From an uncultured Collinsella sp. (GTDB lineage: Bacteria > Actinomycetota > Coriobacteriia > Coriobacteriales > Coriobacteriaceae): 64,000 nt of DNA. The stretch covers positions 4,915 to 68,914 of the forward strand of contig CAAELZ010000074.1 in the NCBI GenBank assembly GCA_900756945.1, in the 5' to 3' direction. Numbering within the stretch: the stretch's first letter is position 1; each line of letters opens with the position of its first letter. The notes under the pieces are model-generated. The model made no database searches, was not told where the DNA came from, and saw nothing but the letters and a program-made list of their open reading frames with translations. Both the position numbers and the translations under genes were made by a program. Below are positions 8,159 through 15,908 of this stretch, piece after piece.

Positions 8159-9499
8159 CTAACTCCATTCAGCGATGTCGATCATTCTTTCGAGGCGCCA
8201 CGTTAGCGCCTCTTTTAGATAAGGTAGTCTCGCTGCTAGGGCATCGTTTTTAGACAGAATCTCGATTGCCTCGTCGACAAAGCCTTTGAGTTTGTCTCCA
8301 TCGAACCAGCCCATGTCCTCGACGAGCAGCATTTGTTTGGCGGGGCTTGAATGAAACTGCGCGCTGGTAAAACTGTGCTCTCCCGCCCTAAGCTCCTCAA
8401 GAGAAATGTTGCACCAGAGTGATGAGCCCGAATCGAAGATGGGGGCTGGTCTGCAGATTAGTGAGTTGACGTTTCGCACGAGGCCGAAGTTGCGCCAATG
8501 GCGGTCATAGTTGGCGATGATGTCGTCGCACACGATCATGCGGTCAAGGGCATCCTTGACGCCTGTCGCCCCGAACTCCTCGCAGTTTGCTACATATCGC
8601 TCGTAGTCGGTTAGCCGTTCATCTGCGTTTGCGTGCTGGTTTACATAGAACGCAGGAACATACTCTTCTTCATCAGTTAAGAAGACATCGCATGTGCTCA
8701 GGGCGGAAGTACCCGTGCCCTCGAGCGAGTAAGGTACATAATCGCAGGCGTTTAGGATGCGACGGTGGAGCGCGGTCGCTACCAGCTCGTTATAAGGTTC
8801 CTGGTTCAGGTGCGCTCCTGCCTTATGCAGAATTCGACGCTCGCCCTCGCACGTCCAGTACTTTTGAAGATTGCCGTCCGAGGTGTTGTCGGGCTTTGCG
8901 GCAGCTGCCTTACCCTCCGGGGCGAAGGGTGCAATGGTTAGCGAGACGTCATCAAAGGCGTTATTGAAGAAGTTGATATCCTCCCAGGCGAGACCGGAAC
9001 CTTGGGGCCTAATCCAATACTGGTCGGATAAGGAGAGGCCAAGATTTCGCTGTACGAGTTCATCGGGAACATCGACTGCGGCTTCTGCAAGCAGGGAGGC
9101 TAGCCCAATGCGTGCGAGCGGGATACCGCGGCCGCGCCACCAGATGCGGAAGGAGTCGAGCGATATGGGGCTATTGGGGCCAAATACCCCAATAGGGGCG
9201 TGGGCGTAATCGATGTCGGCGCCGATGTGGGTAAAGTCTTTTCGCGATGTGCTGTAGACCAGCTGAGCGACTTCGTGCGTGCGATTCATGAGGGTGAACG
9301 CGATCTCGCTCTTACCGTGGCCGCGGCGGGGACGTCCCCCCGTTTTGGTCACGGAGCGGAGTCGCGTGTCGACGCTGTTTTTGTCGATGAGCCATACACC
9401 AGAAGCCTTGCGGGCCTCAAGTGCTCCGTTTTTTATGAGTTCCTGCACCCTGCGTGGAGTGATGCCGAGCAGCTCGGCGGCTTCCTTGGTAGTAAGCAT
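8159..9499 (-). CDS. HTH-domain protein fused to a HipA/CtkA-like kinase domain
   Basis: A 446-aa protein. Residues about 1-45 are an excisionase/MerR-like helix-turn-helix (TTKEAAELLGITPRRVQELI, then VWLIDKNSV). A linker rich in Arg/Gly follows, then a region resembling HipA-family kinases: DRHWRNFG (about 332-340, catalytic-loop type D-x-H-x-x-N) and PIFDSGSSLW (about 353-362, metal-binding DFG equivalent). HipA-type toxins phosphorylate tRNA synthetases and are normally controlled by a separate HTH antitoxin HipB; here the HTH is in the same chain and no hipB is adjacent. The start is just downstream of a palindromic operator (9514-9578). Its target and whether it is toxic are unknown. GC content is visibly lower than the flanking operon, suggesting acquisition. 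Confidence 0.75.
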   Translation of the reverse strand: MLTTKEAAELLGITPRRVQELIKNGALEARKASGVWLIDKNSVDTRLRSVTKTGGRPRRGHGKSEIAFTLMNRTHEVAQLVYSTSRKDFTHIGADIDYAHAPIGVFGPNSPISLDSFRIWWRGRGIPLARIGLASLLAEAAVDVPDELVQRNLGLSLSDQYWIRPQGSGLAWEDINFFNNAFDDVSLTIAPFAPEGKAAAAKPDNTSDGNLQKYWTCEGERRILHKAGAHLNQEPYNELVATALHRRILNACDYVPYSLEGTGTSALSTCDVFLTDEEEYVPAFYVNQHANADERLTDYERYVANCEEFGATGVKDALDRMIVCDDIIANYDRHWRNFGLVRNVNSLICRPAPIFDSGSSLWCNISLEELRAGEHSFTSAQFHSSPAKQMLLVEDMGWFDGDKLKGFVDEAIEILSKNDALAARLPYLKEALTWRLERMIDIAEWS

Positions 9500-9513
9500 C
9501 GCGAAACCCTTCG

Positions 9514-9578
9514 TTAGAACGAACAGTTTTATCTATTCAATTGTAATTAAAACTATTCGTTCTGGCGAATAGTTTTAA
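9514..9578. promoter_or_regulatory. palindromic operator upstream of the HTH-kinase gene
   Basis: Arms TTAAAACTATTCG (9547-9559) and CGAATAGTTTTAA (9566-9578) are perfect 13-bp complements with a 6-bp spacer. A third half-site, CGAACAGTTTTA, lies at about 9520-9531, between the palindrome and the start codon, preceded by GTTAGAA as the second arm is preceded by GTTCTGG. Position and symmetry suggest autoregulation by the HTH domain of the adjacent protein. Confidence 0.65.
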
Positions 9579-9663
9579 GATTGAGGGCGCACTGACAGAA
9601 ATGAACGGGCCTGGTACGCGCTGTTGCTGGATTTTGCATATTTGTATAACGCCGTGCGGCCTG

Positions 9664-9692
9664 TTGCGCCTCGTCCGCAATTCCTTTATTCT
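9664..9692 (+). promoter_or_regulatory. promoter for tRNA-Thr(TGT)
   Basis: TTGCGC at 9664-9669 and TATTCT at 9687-9692 with a 17-bp spacer, about 31 bp before the tRNA. Confidence 0.5.
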
Positions 9693-9722
9693 TAACTGGC
9701 TTCGCGCGAAAGCGCCAAGTGT

Positions 9723-9797
9723 GCCAGTGTGGCGCAACGGTAGCGCAACTGATTTGTAATCAGTGGGTTGCAGGTTCGATCCCTGTCACTGGCTCCA
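9723..9797 (+). tRNA. tRNA-Thr (anticodon TGT)
   Basis: Complete cloverleaf: acceptor GCCAGTG (9723-9729) pairs with CACTGGC (9787-9793); the anticodon loop TTTGTAA gives TGT; the T arm has GGTTCGATCC; CCA is encoded at 9795-9797. It stands alone and sits at the left edge of the accessory stretch carrying the DUF262 gene. Confidence 0.95.
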
Positions 9798-9806
9798 TGA
9801 GTTTTC

Positions 9807-9845
9807 GCAGATCAGAGGTGTTATAGCCTCTGATTCTGCCTTCTC
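9807..9845 (+). terminator. stem-loop after tRNA-Thr
   Basis: GCAGATCAGAGG pairs with CCTCTGATTCTGC with one bulge around a short loop, followed by CTTCTC. Likely the tRNA terminator. Confidence 0.5.
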
Positions 9846-10187
9846 ATGCAACAAACATGCAACAATTAAATCTGAAAGTGAATTTGTGTGTGCTTTGTGA
9901 CCGATGCTCATTGTCAATAAACGCGTGCAATGAAGCGGGAAAAGCCAAGCTTACAGTTGCTGTCTCCATTAGAGTTTTGGGCTTTGTGCCTCCAACTGGG
10001 ATAGGGTGGAAAGTGACCAAGGCGCTGAGAGCTCCGACGCTACTTCTCGAAAGATCGCGCGCCGTGCACGGCTCTCTTTCCTGTAGCCCATGGGTATTAC
10101 TATAGTCTAGATTCAATTCGGCGCGAGAAGTCAAGAGCGACAAGGGTTTCTCGTTGTTTGTGAGCAAGGCGATTGAAAGGACCCATG
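9846..10187. other. gene-free stretch before the DUF262 gene
   Basis: Relatively A/T-rich sequence with no convincing gene. A small open frame (9857-10105, about 82 codons) lacks a ribosome binding site and recognisable content. TACTATAG near 10104 may be a -10 element for the following gene. No copy of the tRNA-Thr 3' end is seen here as an attachment site. Confidence 0.4.
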
Positions 10188-12038
10188 ATGATTAATAGCG
10201 TAGAGGACCCAACGGTTGCCAATATTCTGTCGACCGATATGCTAAAAATCTATGACATTCCTCGTTACCAGCGCGAATACACTTGGAATCAGCGCGACTG
10301 GGCGAATCTCTATGACGATATCACCCAAAACGACGCCGGCTACTTCCTGGGCTCGTTTATTGTCGTGAACGGGACTGTGAATTCCAAGATGGATACCATT
10401 CACTATGAAGTTATCGATGGCCAGCAACGTCTGACGACGCTCAGCCTTTTCCTTGCTGCTCTCTATGCTCGCATCATGGAACATAAGGATTCTATCGATG
10501 ACGACATGATGTTGGACGATATCCGACCCCTGCGCAATCGTCTGATCTTGAAATCTGACAAGTCAATGACACGCGTTATTCCTCAGGTCCAGAATCATAA
10601 CCTTGAGGATTACCGCTGGATCTTAAAGGAACATATCGGTCTAGATGCGGTTATGCAAAAGCCGAAGTTCCTTGGTCTGAGAAAGATGTCTAAGGCATTC
10701 AACTATTTTTACGATCGGCTGGGTGAGGACGTTGAGGGCAGGGATGGAATCGAGTGCGTTCGCTGCCTCCTTGATATCTGCAGGTTGGTGTGTTCGGCGG
10801 TCGTGGTCCAGATTACCGTCGATAGTCATGCTGACGCCTACACCTTGTTCGCGTCCCTGAACAACCGCGGTGTTCCCTTGAGCGCCGTTGACCTTATCAA
10901 GAACATGCTTCTCGGCAAGGTTGCCGGGGTGGATGACGGACAGCTCAACTATTACTTTGAACGCTGGCAGGAAGTGCTCCACAATCTCGGCGATGACTAC
11001 AAGACGCAGGAACGCTTCTTCCGCCAGAACTACGACGCCTTCCGCCGGGAGGTGAACAAGCCATTTATCGGCGAATCTGGTTCCCAGCTCCCCCTCGGTT
11101 CCGTTGCCACGCGGTCCAACCTTCTGAAAATCTACGAGAAGCGGATGGAATCTGATGACGGCGCCCTTAAGGTGTTGGACGAGCTGACCGAGAATTCCGC
11201 ACTCTATTCGAGGATCATTGGACTCGATCAAGAGAGCCCGGATTCCGAGCTTTCGCATCAGCTTTTGGAGCTTTCGAGAGCGCAGGGCGTCGCATCTTAC
11301 CTGTTGCTGCTGTTCCTCTTTAAGAAGCAGAGCCAATTGGAGCTAAAAGATGAAACCCTCGCGCTTCTTGTTAAGCTCCTCGTCTGCTTCTTTGTCCGGC
11401 GCAACCTCACCGATACACCTCCCACACGTGATCTTGAGAGACTCTTCATCAGTATTTGTGAGAGCCTCGAAAGCGAGGGGCTCAAGGGCATTGCAGCCGC
11501 GGAGTACATCAAGAAGCGTCTCGTCGATGTGTCTGCCAGCGACGCTTTCTTCAAAGAACGTCTTGAGGGGCCGATTTACGACGTCAATCCCGATATGACG
11601 CGCTACATCCTTACTGTTATCGCATCTCCGAGCGTTACGAAAGAGATGAAGCCACTTTGGGAACGATACGCCTCCGGAAACTACGTCTGGACAATCGAGC
11701 ACATCTTCCCTCAGGGCAAGAACATTCCAGATGAATGGGTGAAGATGGTTGCGGACGGCGACATGTCTAAGGCGATTGAGGTGCAGGAGAAACAGGTCCA
11801 CACGCTTGGTAATCTAACCATCACCGGGTATAACTCAAAGCTGAGCAACATGCCCTTTGTGACCAAGCGAGACCGCAAGGATGTCAACGGGGCGAATGTC
11901 GGATACCGCAACGGGTTGAACCTGAACGACGAGTTGATAAACACGGATACCTGGACTAGCGAGCAGATTCAGGAGCGCACAGACAAGCTCGTTGGACTCA
12001 CTTTGAAAGCTTTTGACTTTGACGAGATTGAGTTCTAG
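10188..12038 (+). CDS. DUF262-DUF1524 (GmrSD-like) protein, probable type IV restriction / anti-phage effector
   Basis: A 616-aa single-chain protein. The N-terminal DUF262 domain holds the ParB-like nucleotide-binding motif DGQQRLTTLSLF (about 78-89) preceded by the conserved IPRYQREYTW, and then LFASLNNRGVPLSAVDLIKN. The C-terminal DUF1524 domain has the His-Me nuclease-type EHIFPQ (about 504-509) and LGNLTITGYNSKLSN. GmrSD enzymes cut DNA with modified (often glucosylated) cytosines using NTP; relatives include BrxU and SspE. The frame opens at TTG 10173, but GAAAGGA at 10175-10181 favours ATG 10188 (or 10185). It is a solo gene between tRNA loci in a repeat-rich, lower-GC segment, consistent with a defence hotspot. 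The exact substrate is not inferable. Confidence 0.85.
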   Translation: MINSVEDPTVANILSTDMLKIYDIPRYQREYTWNQRDWANLYDDITQNDAGYFLGSFIVVNGTVNSKMDTIHYEVIDGQQRLTTLSLFLAALYARIMEHKDSIDDDMMLDDIRPLRNRLILKSDKSMTRVIPQVQNHNLEDYRWILKEHIGLDAVMQKPKFLGLRKMSKAFNYFYDRLGEDVEGRDGIECVRCLLDICRLVCSAVVVQITVDSHADAYTLFASLNNRGVPLSAVDLIKNMLLGKVAGVDDGQLNYYFERWQEVLHNLGDDYKTQERFFRQNYDAFRREVNKPFIGESGSQLPLGSVATRSNLLKIYEKRMESDDGALKVLDELTENSALYSRIIGLDQESPDSELSHQLLELSRAQGVASYLLLLFLFKKQSQLELKDETLALLVKLLVCFFVRRNLTDTPPTRDLERLFISICESLESEGLKGIAAAEYIKKRLVDVSASDAFFKERLEGPIYDVNPDMTRYILTVIASPSVTKEMKPLWERYASGNYVWTIEHIFPQGKNIPDEWVKMVADGDMSKAIEVQEKQVHTLGNLTITGYNSKLSNMPFVTKRDRKDVNGANVGYRNGLNLNDELINTDTWTSEQIQERTDKLVGLTLKAFDFDEIEF

Positions 12039-12124
12039 TGACCGCCAGCCAATATCTTGGGGCATTCAGCCCAAGCGATTCAATCTTGATCCGCAACATC
12101 TAGACCGGTATTTCTCTTCAAGCT

Positions 12125-12299
12125 GTTACAGATTGAGATGTTAAGACGGGTTGGTGGGTAATATCTCAATCTGTAACACGAAGAGGCTGAAAACCGTTCA
12201 AGCTGTTACAGAATGAGACGTAAGCTGGAATCTCTGCTTAATATCTCGATCTGTAACAGATAGGGGAGGAATAACCCTCTTACTGTTACAGATCGAGAT
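12125..12299. repeat. array of alternating inverted half-sites, exact 80-bp period
   Basis: Forward half-sites of type GTTACAGATTGAGAT begin at 12125, 12205 and 12285; reverse half-sites of type ATCTCAATCTGTAAC begin at 12163 and 12243. Both series repeat every 80 bp exactly, with 23-bp and 27-bp gaps that differ in sequence. Each forward/reverse pair can form a 15-bp stem. Base changes between copies are few (T/C at one position in the half-site). No gene lies inside. Confidence 0.85.
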
Positions 12300-12330
12300 G
12301 AAAACGGTGAAGCCCATGGTCTGCTTGATC

Positions 12331-12476
12331 GAGCGAGGATTTTCGGACGAACGAGCGTGGAAAATCTCCCGCTTAGTGAATGATCGTGGATAATCTGCCA
12401 CTTTGGCCTTGGGGGCACGCCAATAGTGGGAGATTGTCCACGCTCGATTTCAAACGGAAGAAAATCCACGCTCGAA
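12331..12476. repeat. long inverted repeat built from GAGCGTGGA half-sites
   Basis: Forward copies at 12331 (GAGCGAGGATTTTC), 12353 (GAGCGTGGAAAATC) and 12382 (GATCGTGGATAATC) face reverse copies at 12432-12445 and 12460-12473. Aligning 12351-12410 with the reverse complement of 12416-12476 gives a roughly 60-bp imperfect hairpin with a short G-rich loop. It lies next to the 80-bp-period array in the same 740-bp gap; from 12477 to 12680 nothing else is recognised. Confidence 0.7.
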
Positions 12477-12688
12477 TCTGCCGCGGAAGCCCGATCTCGA
12501 CCTATATATAGGTGCAAATAGGCTGTTATCGAAGTTCGATCCTGAAGGTGTACTCCACTACACCAAAGTGTTACCTTGGGAAACGTCACCGCTGTATCCA
12601 AAACCACCGTCCTTCACATCCAAACTCAACAAAACCGCAGGTCACGGCTATATAGATACGCCCGGCACCGTGTATCTAGAGGTTTTCG

Positions 12689-12718
12689 TTGACAGCTCCC
12701 AAGGTGGCATCGTATTAT
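12689..12718 (+). promoter_or_regulatory. promoter of the tRNA-Tyr-Thr-Met operon
   Basis: TTGACA at 12689-12694 and TATTAT at 12713-12718, spacer 18 bp. The -35 lies in GGTTTTCGTTGACAGC, nearly the same as the context of the rpmG promoter at 14520. Confidence 0.75.
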
Positions 12719-12780
12719 CTACTTCGTTCGCGGGGGCGGCGGTCCAAAAGACCAAAGGACCTGCGAATACTTGAACGATT

Positions 12781-12862
12781 GGGAGTTTGCCCGAGTGGTT
12801 AATGGGGACGGGCTGTAAACCCGTTGGCTCTGCCTACATAGGTTCGAATCCTATAGCTCCCA
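12781..12862 (+). tRNA. tRNA-Tyr (anticodon GTA)
   Basis: Acceptor GGGAGTT (12781-12787) pairs with AGCTCCC (12855-12861); the anticodon loop CTGTAAA gives GTA; a long variable arm is present as expected for tRNA-Tyr. The 3' CCA is not encoded (CCC follows the discriminator A). Confidence 0.93.
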
Positions 12863-12872
12863 CCCGTCAAGT

Positions 12873-12948
12873 GCCTGTATAGCTCAGTCGGTAGAGCACT
12901 TCGTTGGTAACGAAGAGGTCACCAGTTCAAGTCTGGTTGCAGGCTCCA
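12873..12948 (+). tRNA. tRNA-Thr (anticodon GGT)
   Basis: Acceptor GCCTGTA (12873-12879) pairs with TGCAGGC (12938-12944); the loop TTGGTAA gives GGT; CCA is encoded. It is the second threonine isoacceptor in the window, 10 bp after tRNA-Tyr. Confidence 0.95.
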
Positions 12949-12951
12949 TCC

Positions 12952-13028
12952 GGCGGTGTAGCTCAGTTGGTTAGAGCACACGGTTCATACCCGTGGCGTC
13001 ACTGGTTCGAATCCAGTCACCGCTACCA
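12952..13028 (+). tRNA. tRNA-Met (anticodon CAT, elongator-like)
   Basis: Acceptor GGCGGTG pairs with CACCGCT (terminal G-U pair, so not the mismatched C-A of initiator tRNA); the loop TTCATAC gives CAT; CCA is encoded. Immediately upstream of tuf, so the Tyr-Thr-Met-tuf order echoes tRNA-tufB arrangements. Confidence 0.92.
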
Positions 13029-13039
13029 TAGGTAACACG

Positions 13040-13070
13040 GTGGCTTCTCAATAGTATGTTGAGAGGCCAC
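13040..13070 (+). terminator. stem-loop between tRNA-Met and tuf
   Basis: GTGGCTTCTCAA pairs with TTGAGAGGCCAC around a 7-base loop. There is no T-run, so it may be an RNA processing site between the tRNA operon and tuf rather than a true terminator. TATGGTATAAAG immediately downstream could serve as a tuf -10. Confidence 0.45.
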
Positions 13071-13124
13071 TATGGTATAAAGGCAAAGTCCCGTCCGGGG
13101 ACGACCTGTTTAGAGGAGGGCTTT

Positions 13125-14315
13125 ATGGCCAAAGAGAAGTTTGAGCGCACTAAGCCGCATGTTAACATCGGCACCATTGGTCACGTCGACCACGGCAAGA
13201 CCACGCTGACCGCTGCCATCACCAAGGTTCTCTCCGAGACCGAGGGCTGCAAGGCTGACTTCACTGCGTTCGAGAACATCGACAAGGCTCCCGAGGAGCG
13301 CGAGCGCGGCATTACGATCTCCGTCTCCCACGTCGAGTACGAGACTGCTGCCCGTCACTACGCTCACGTTGACTGCCCGGGCCACGCTGACTACGTCAAG
13401 AACATGATCTCCGGTGCTGCTCAGATGGACGGCGCTATCCTGGTCATCGCTGCCACCGACGGCCCCATGGCTCAGACCCGCGAACACATTCTGCTCGCCC
13501 GTCAGGTCGGCGTTCCCTACATCGTCGTCTTCCTGAACAAGTGCGACATGGTCGACGATGACGAGCTCATCGACCTCGTCGAGATGGAGACCCGTGAGCT
13601 CCTCTCCGAGTACGATTTCCCCGGCGACGACATCCCCGTCATCCGTGGTTCCGCTCTGGGCGCTCTCGAGGGCGACGCCAAGTGGATGGACGCTATCCGC
13701 GAGCTCATGAACGCCGTCGACGAGTACATCCCGACGCCTGCTCGTAACAACGACCTCCCGTTCCTGATGGCCGTTGAGGACGTTATGACCATCTCCGGCC
13801 GTGGTACCGTTGCTACCGGTCGTGTCGAGCGCGGTGAGCTCAAGCTCAACGAGCCCGTCGAGATCGTCGGCATCAAGGATACCCAGAACACCGTCGTTAC
13901 CGGTATCGAGATGTTCCGTAAGTCCATGGACTTCTGCGAGGCTGGCGACAACGTCGGTCTGCTGCTCCGCGGCATCAAGCGCGAGGACATCGAGCGCGGT
14001 CAGGTTCTCTGCAAGCCCGGTTCGGTTACCCCGCACACCAAGTTCACCGGTGAGATCTACGTTCTGACCAAGGAGGAGGGCGGCCGTCACACCCCGTTCT
14101 TCGATGGTTATCGTCCTCAGTTCTACTTCCGTACCACCGACGTTACCGGTACGGTCAAGCTCCCCGAGGGCACCGAGATGGCTATGCCTGGTGACCACAT
14201 CACCATCGAGGGCGACCTCATCCACCCGATCGCCATGGAGGAGGGCCTGCGCTTCGCTATCCGCGAGGGTGGCCACACCGTCGGTTCGGGCATCGTCTCC
14301 ACGATCATTGAGTAA
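13125..14315 (+). CDS. tuf: elongation factor Tu
   Basis: GTPase that delivers aminoacyl-tRNA to the ribosome. The 396-aa length is standard. G1 GHVDHGKT (19-26), the switch I region ERERGITI, G3 DCPGHADY and G4 NKCD are all present, followed by the two beta-barrel domains. The ATG at 13125 follows GAGGAGGG at 13113-13120; upstream in-frame sequence is leader. Codon use is highly biased, as expected. It is the only tuf in the window and is not in the usual place between fusA and rpsJ (see 55066-57534). Confidence 0.98.
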   Translation: MAKEKFERTKPHVNIGTIGHVDHGKTTLTAAITKVLSETEGCKADFTAFENIDKAPEERERGITISVSHVEYETAARHYAHVDCPGHADYVKNMISGAAQMDGAILVIAATDGPMAQTREHILLARQVGVPYIVVFLNKCDMVDDDELIDLVEMETRELLSEYDFPGDDIPVIRGSALGALEGDAKWMDAIRELMNAVDEYIPTPARNNDLPFLMAVEDVMTISGRGTVATGRVERGELKLNEPVEIVGIKDTQNTVVTGIEMFRKSMDFCEAGDNVGLLLRGIKREDIERGQVLCKPGSVTPHTKFTGEIYVLTKEEGGRHTPFFDGYRPQFYFRTTDVTGTVKLPEGTEMAMPGDHITIEGDLIHPIAMEEGLRFAIREGGHTVGSGIVSTIIE

Positions 14316-14341
14316 ATTAGCTCTCTGATATAGTTGACTTA

Positions 14342-14377
14342 GAGAACCCGGCACTTATATGGGTGCCGGGTTCTTTT
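14342..14377 (+). terminator. Rho-independent terminator of tuf
   Basis: GAACCCGGCAC (14344-14354) pairs with GTGCCGGGTTC (14363-14373), followed by TTTT. Confidence 0.88.
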
Positions 14378-14519
14378 CTGCAATGGATATTGAGCCGTTG
14401 CTGGTGTCGAGAGGATCGATAATGGTCCTGGATGCACCGTCGATTAGCTTTCGATGGCTTCATTGATGTGTTCCTAATATGAATGGATCCACCGAGAACC
14501 AATTGACTCGAGGTTTTCA

Positions 14520-14547
14520 TTGACAGCACTTACGTGGAGCTGATAAA
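14520..14547 (+). promoter_or_regulatory. promoter for rpmG-tRNA-Trp-secE-nusG
   Basis: TTGACA at 14520-14525 and GATAAA at 14542-14547, spacer 16 bp, in the context GAGGTTTTCATTGACAGC that matches the tRNA-Tyr promoter. Confidence 0.65.
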
Positions 14548-14594
14548 GTAACAACTCGTGCCCGTACGGGGCGGAAATGAAAGGTTCAGGATAC

Positions 14595-14744
14595 ATGCGT
14601 ACTCTAGTTACTCTTGCGTGCACTGAGTGCAAGCGCCGCAACTATACGACCACCAAGAACAAGTCGACCATGCCTGATCGTATGGAGATCAAGAAGTATT
14701 GCCCCTGGTGCCGTCACCACACGCTGCACAAAGAGACTCGCTAG
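14595..14744 (+). CDS. rpmG: 50S ribosomal protein L33
   Basis: A 49-aa basic protein of the large subunit. It starts [17 protein letters not shown] and ends HHTLHKETR. Two Cys pairs (CTEC at 9-12 and CPWC at about 36-39) form the zinc ribbon of the C+ type. Located upstream of tRNA-Trp, secE and nusG, a conserved order in many Gram-positives. GAAAGG lies at 14579-14584. Confidence 0.93.
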   Translation: MRTLVTLACTECKRRNYTTTKNKSTMPDRMEIKKYCPWCRHHTLHKETR

Positions 14745-14757
14745 TCTCTAGTCACAT

Positions 14758-14833
14758 ACGCCAGTAGTTCAATTGGTAGAGCATCGGTCTCCAAAACCGA
14801 GTGTTGAGGGTTCGAGTCCTTCCTGGCGTGCCA
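14758..14833 (+). tRNA. tRNA-Trp (anticodon CCA)
   Basis: Acceptor ACGCCAG (14758-14764) pairs with CTGGCGT (14823-14829); the loop CTCCAAA gives CCA; the 3' CCA is encoded. It lies between rpmG and secE. Confidence 0.95.
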
Positions 14834-14842
14834 GTCATTATT

Positions 14843-14873
14843 CCGTAAGCTCCCACTTGGGGGCTTACGGTTT
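14843..14873 (+). terminator. stem-loop between tRNA-Trp and secE
   Basis: CCGTAAGCTCCC pairs with GGGGGCTTACGG (one G-U) with a 4-base loop and TTT after it. Possibly a partial terminator or a tRNA 3'-processing barrier. Confidence 0.5.
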
Positions 14874-14909
14874 ACTCATGTATAAGCGCATTGCGCGGAG
14901 GTAACCCAA

Positions 14910-15248
14910 ATGGCCAACAAGAAGAACAAGAAGAAGGCTCAGCATCCGGCACCTGCCAACAGCGCTGCCGCCAACTCCAAGGTTGAGGCCAAGAAGGCCG
15001 TTGCCAAGAAGAGCGAGAAGGCTGCGAAGTCCAAGAAGAACGAGAAGCCTGGTTTCTTCGCCCGCACCAAGAAGTATTTCGCTTCGGTGAAGTCCGAGAT
15101 GAAGCGTGTCACGTGGCCCGATAAGAAGGAGCTCGTGAACTACTCGGTCGTCGTTTGCGCTTCTCTGATCGTCGTCGGCGTCGTCATCGCTCTGCTCGAT
15201 GCTGGCTTTGGCGAGGCTCTTGCTCTGTTCTCTGGATTGAGGGGCTAA
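14910..15248 (+). CDS. secE: preprotein translocase subunit SecE
   Basis: Essential membrane subunit of SecYEG. The protein is 112 aa: a very Lys/Ala-rich N-terminal extension (about 1-48), the conserved amphipathic helix and hinge with EMKRVTWPDKKEL, then one transmembrane helix VVVCASLIVVGVVIALL (about 81-97). Long charged extensions are common in actinobacterial SecE. GCGGAGG precedes the ATG. nusG begins 3 bp downstream. Confidence 0.95.
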   Translation: MANKKNKKKAQHPAPANSAAANSKVEAKKAVAKKSEKAAKSKKNEKPGFFARTKKYFASVKSEMKRVTWPDKKELVNYSVVVCASLIVVGVVIALLDAGFGEALALFSGLRG

Positions 15249-15251
15249 ACC

Positions 15252-15788
15252 ATGTCTAAGCGTTGGTACGTCGTTCACACTTACTCTGGATACGAGAACC
15301 GCGTTAAGTCCGATCTCGAGCATCGCATCGAGACCATGGGCATGCAGGACCGTATCTTTGATATCGAGATTCCTATGGAGCGCGTCACCGAGATCAAAGA
15401 GGGTGGCAAGCGCGAGACCAAGGATTCCAAGATCTTCCCGGGTTATGTCCTGGTCCGCATGGAGATGGATGACGATGCTTGGACGTGTGTTCGCAACACG
15501 CCCGGCGTCACCGGTTTCCTAGGCGGCAACGGCAAGCCCGCTCCGCTTTCCCGTGACGAGTACAACAAGATGACTCGTCGTCCCGGTAAGGGCGATTCGC
15601 CCAAGCGCACCTCGGTTGATATTCAGGTCGGCACGTCCGTCCGCGTCACCGATGGCCCGCTTACCGACTTTGATGGCAAGGTCTCCGAGGTTAACACCGA
15701 GGCTGGCAAGCTCAAGGTCACGCTGATGATCTTTGGCCGCGAGACGCCGGTCGAGCTCGACTTTAACCAGGTCGCTGTCATCGCTTAA
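15252..15788 (+). CDS. nusG: transcription termination/antitermination factor NusG
   Basis: Binds RNA polymerase and couples it to Rho or the ribosome. The protein is 178 aa: NGN domain from KRWYVVHTYSGYENRV with FPGYVLVRMEMDDDAW, a short linker, then the C-terminal KOW domain (GTSVRVTDGPLTDFDGKV). Translationally linked to secE (3-bp gap). Confidence 0.97.
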   Translation: MSKRWYVVHTYSGYENRVKSDLEHRIETMGMQDRIFDIEIPMERVTEIKEGGKRETKDSKIFPGYVLVRMEMDDDAWTCVRNTPGVTGFLGGNGKPAPLSRDEYNKMTRRPGKGDSPKRTSVDIQVGTSVRVTDGPLTDFDGKVSEVNTEAGKLKVTLMIFGRETPVELDFNQVAVIA

Positions 15789-15908
15789 GTTTTCGTCCGT
15801 TCGCGCGAGCGTGCTTCTTCTGTGACTGCTCATCTCAGGAGTGCTTCTAACACGTGCGTGCTTACGATATAGCAAGTACTTCACACTCGTGATTCGAAAG
15901 GAATGACC

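Noticed and set aside
9857..10105. Small open frame of about 82 codons after tRNA-Thr
   Set aside because: No ribosome binding site, no recognisable motif and atypical composition; treated as non-coding.
12125..12299. CRISPR array
   Set aside because: Repeats are 15 bp, alternate in orientation and are spaced 80 bp; CRISPR repeats are longer and in direct orientation, and no cas genes are near.
9723..12780. Integrated mobile element using tRNA-Thr as attachment site
   Set aside because: No integrase is present and no second copy of the tRNA 3' end was found downstream; the accessory pocket may still be acquired but not by a visible intact element.
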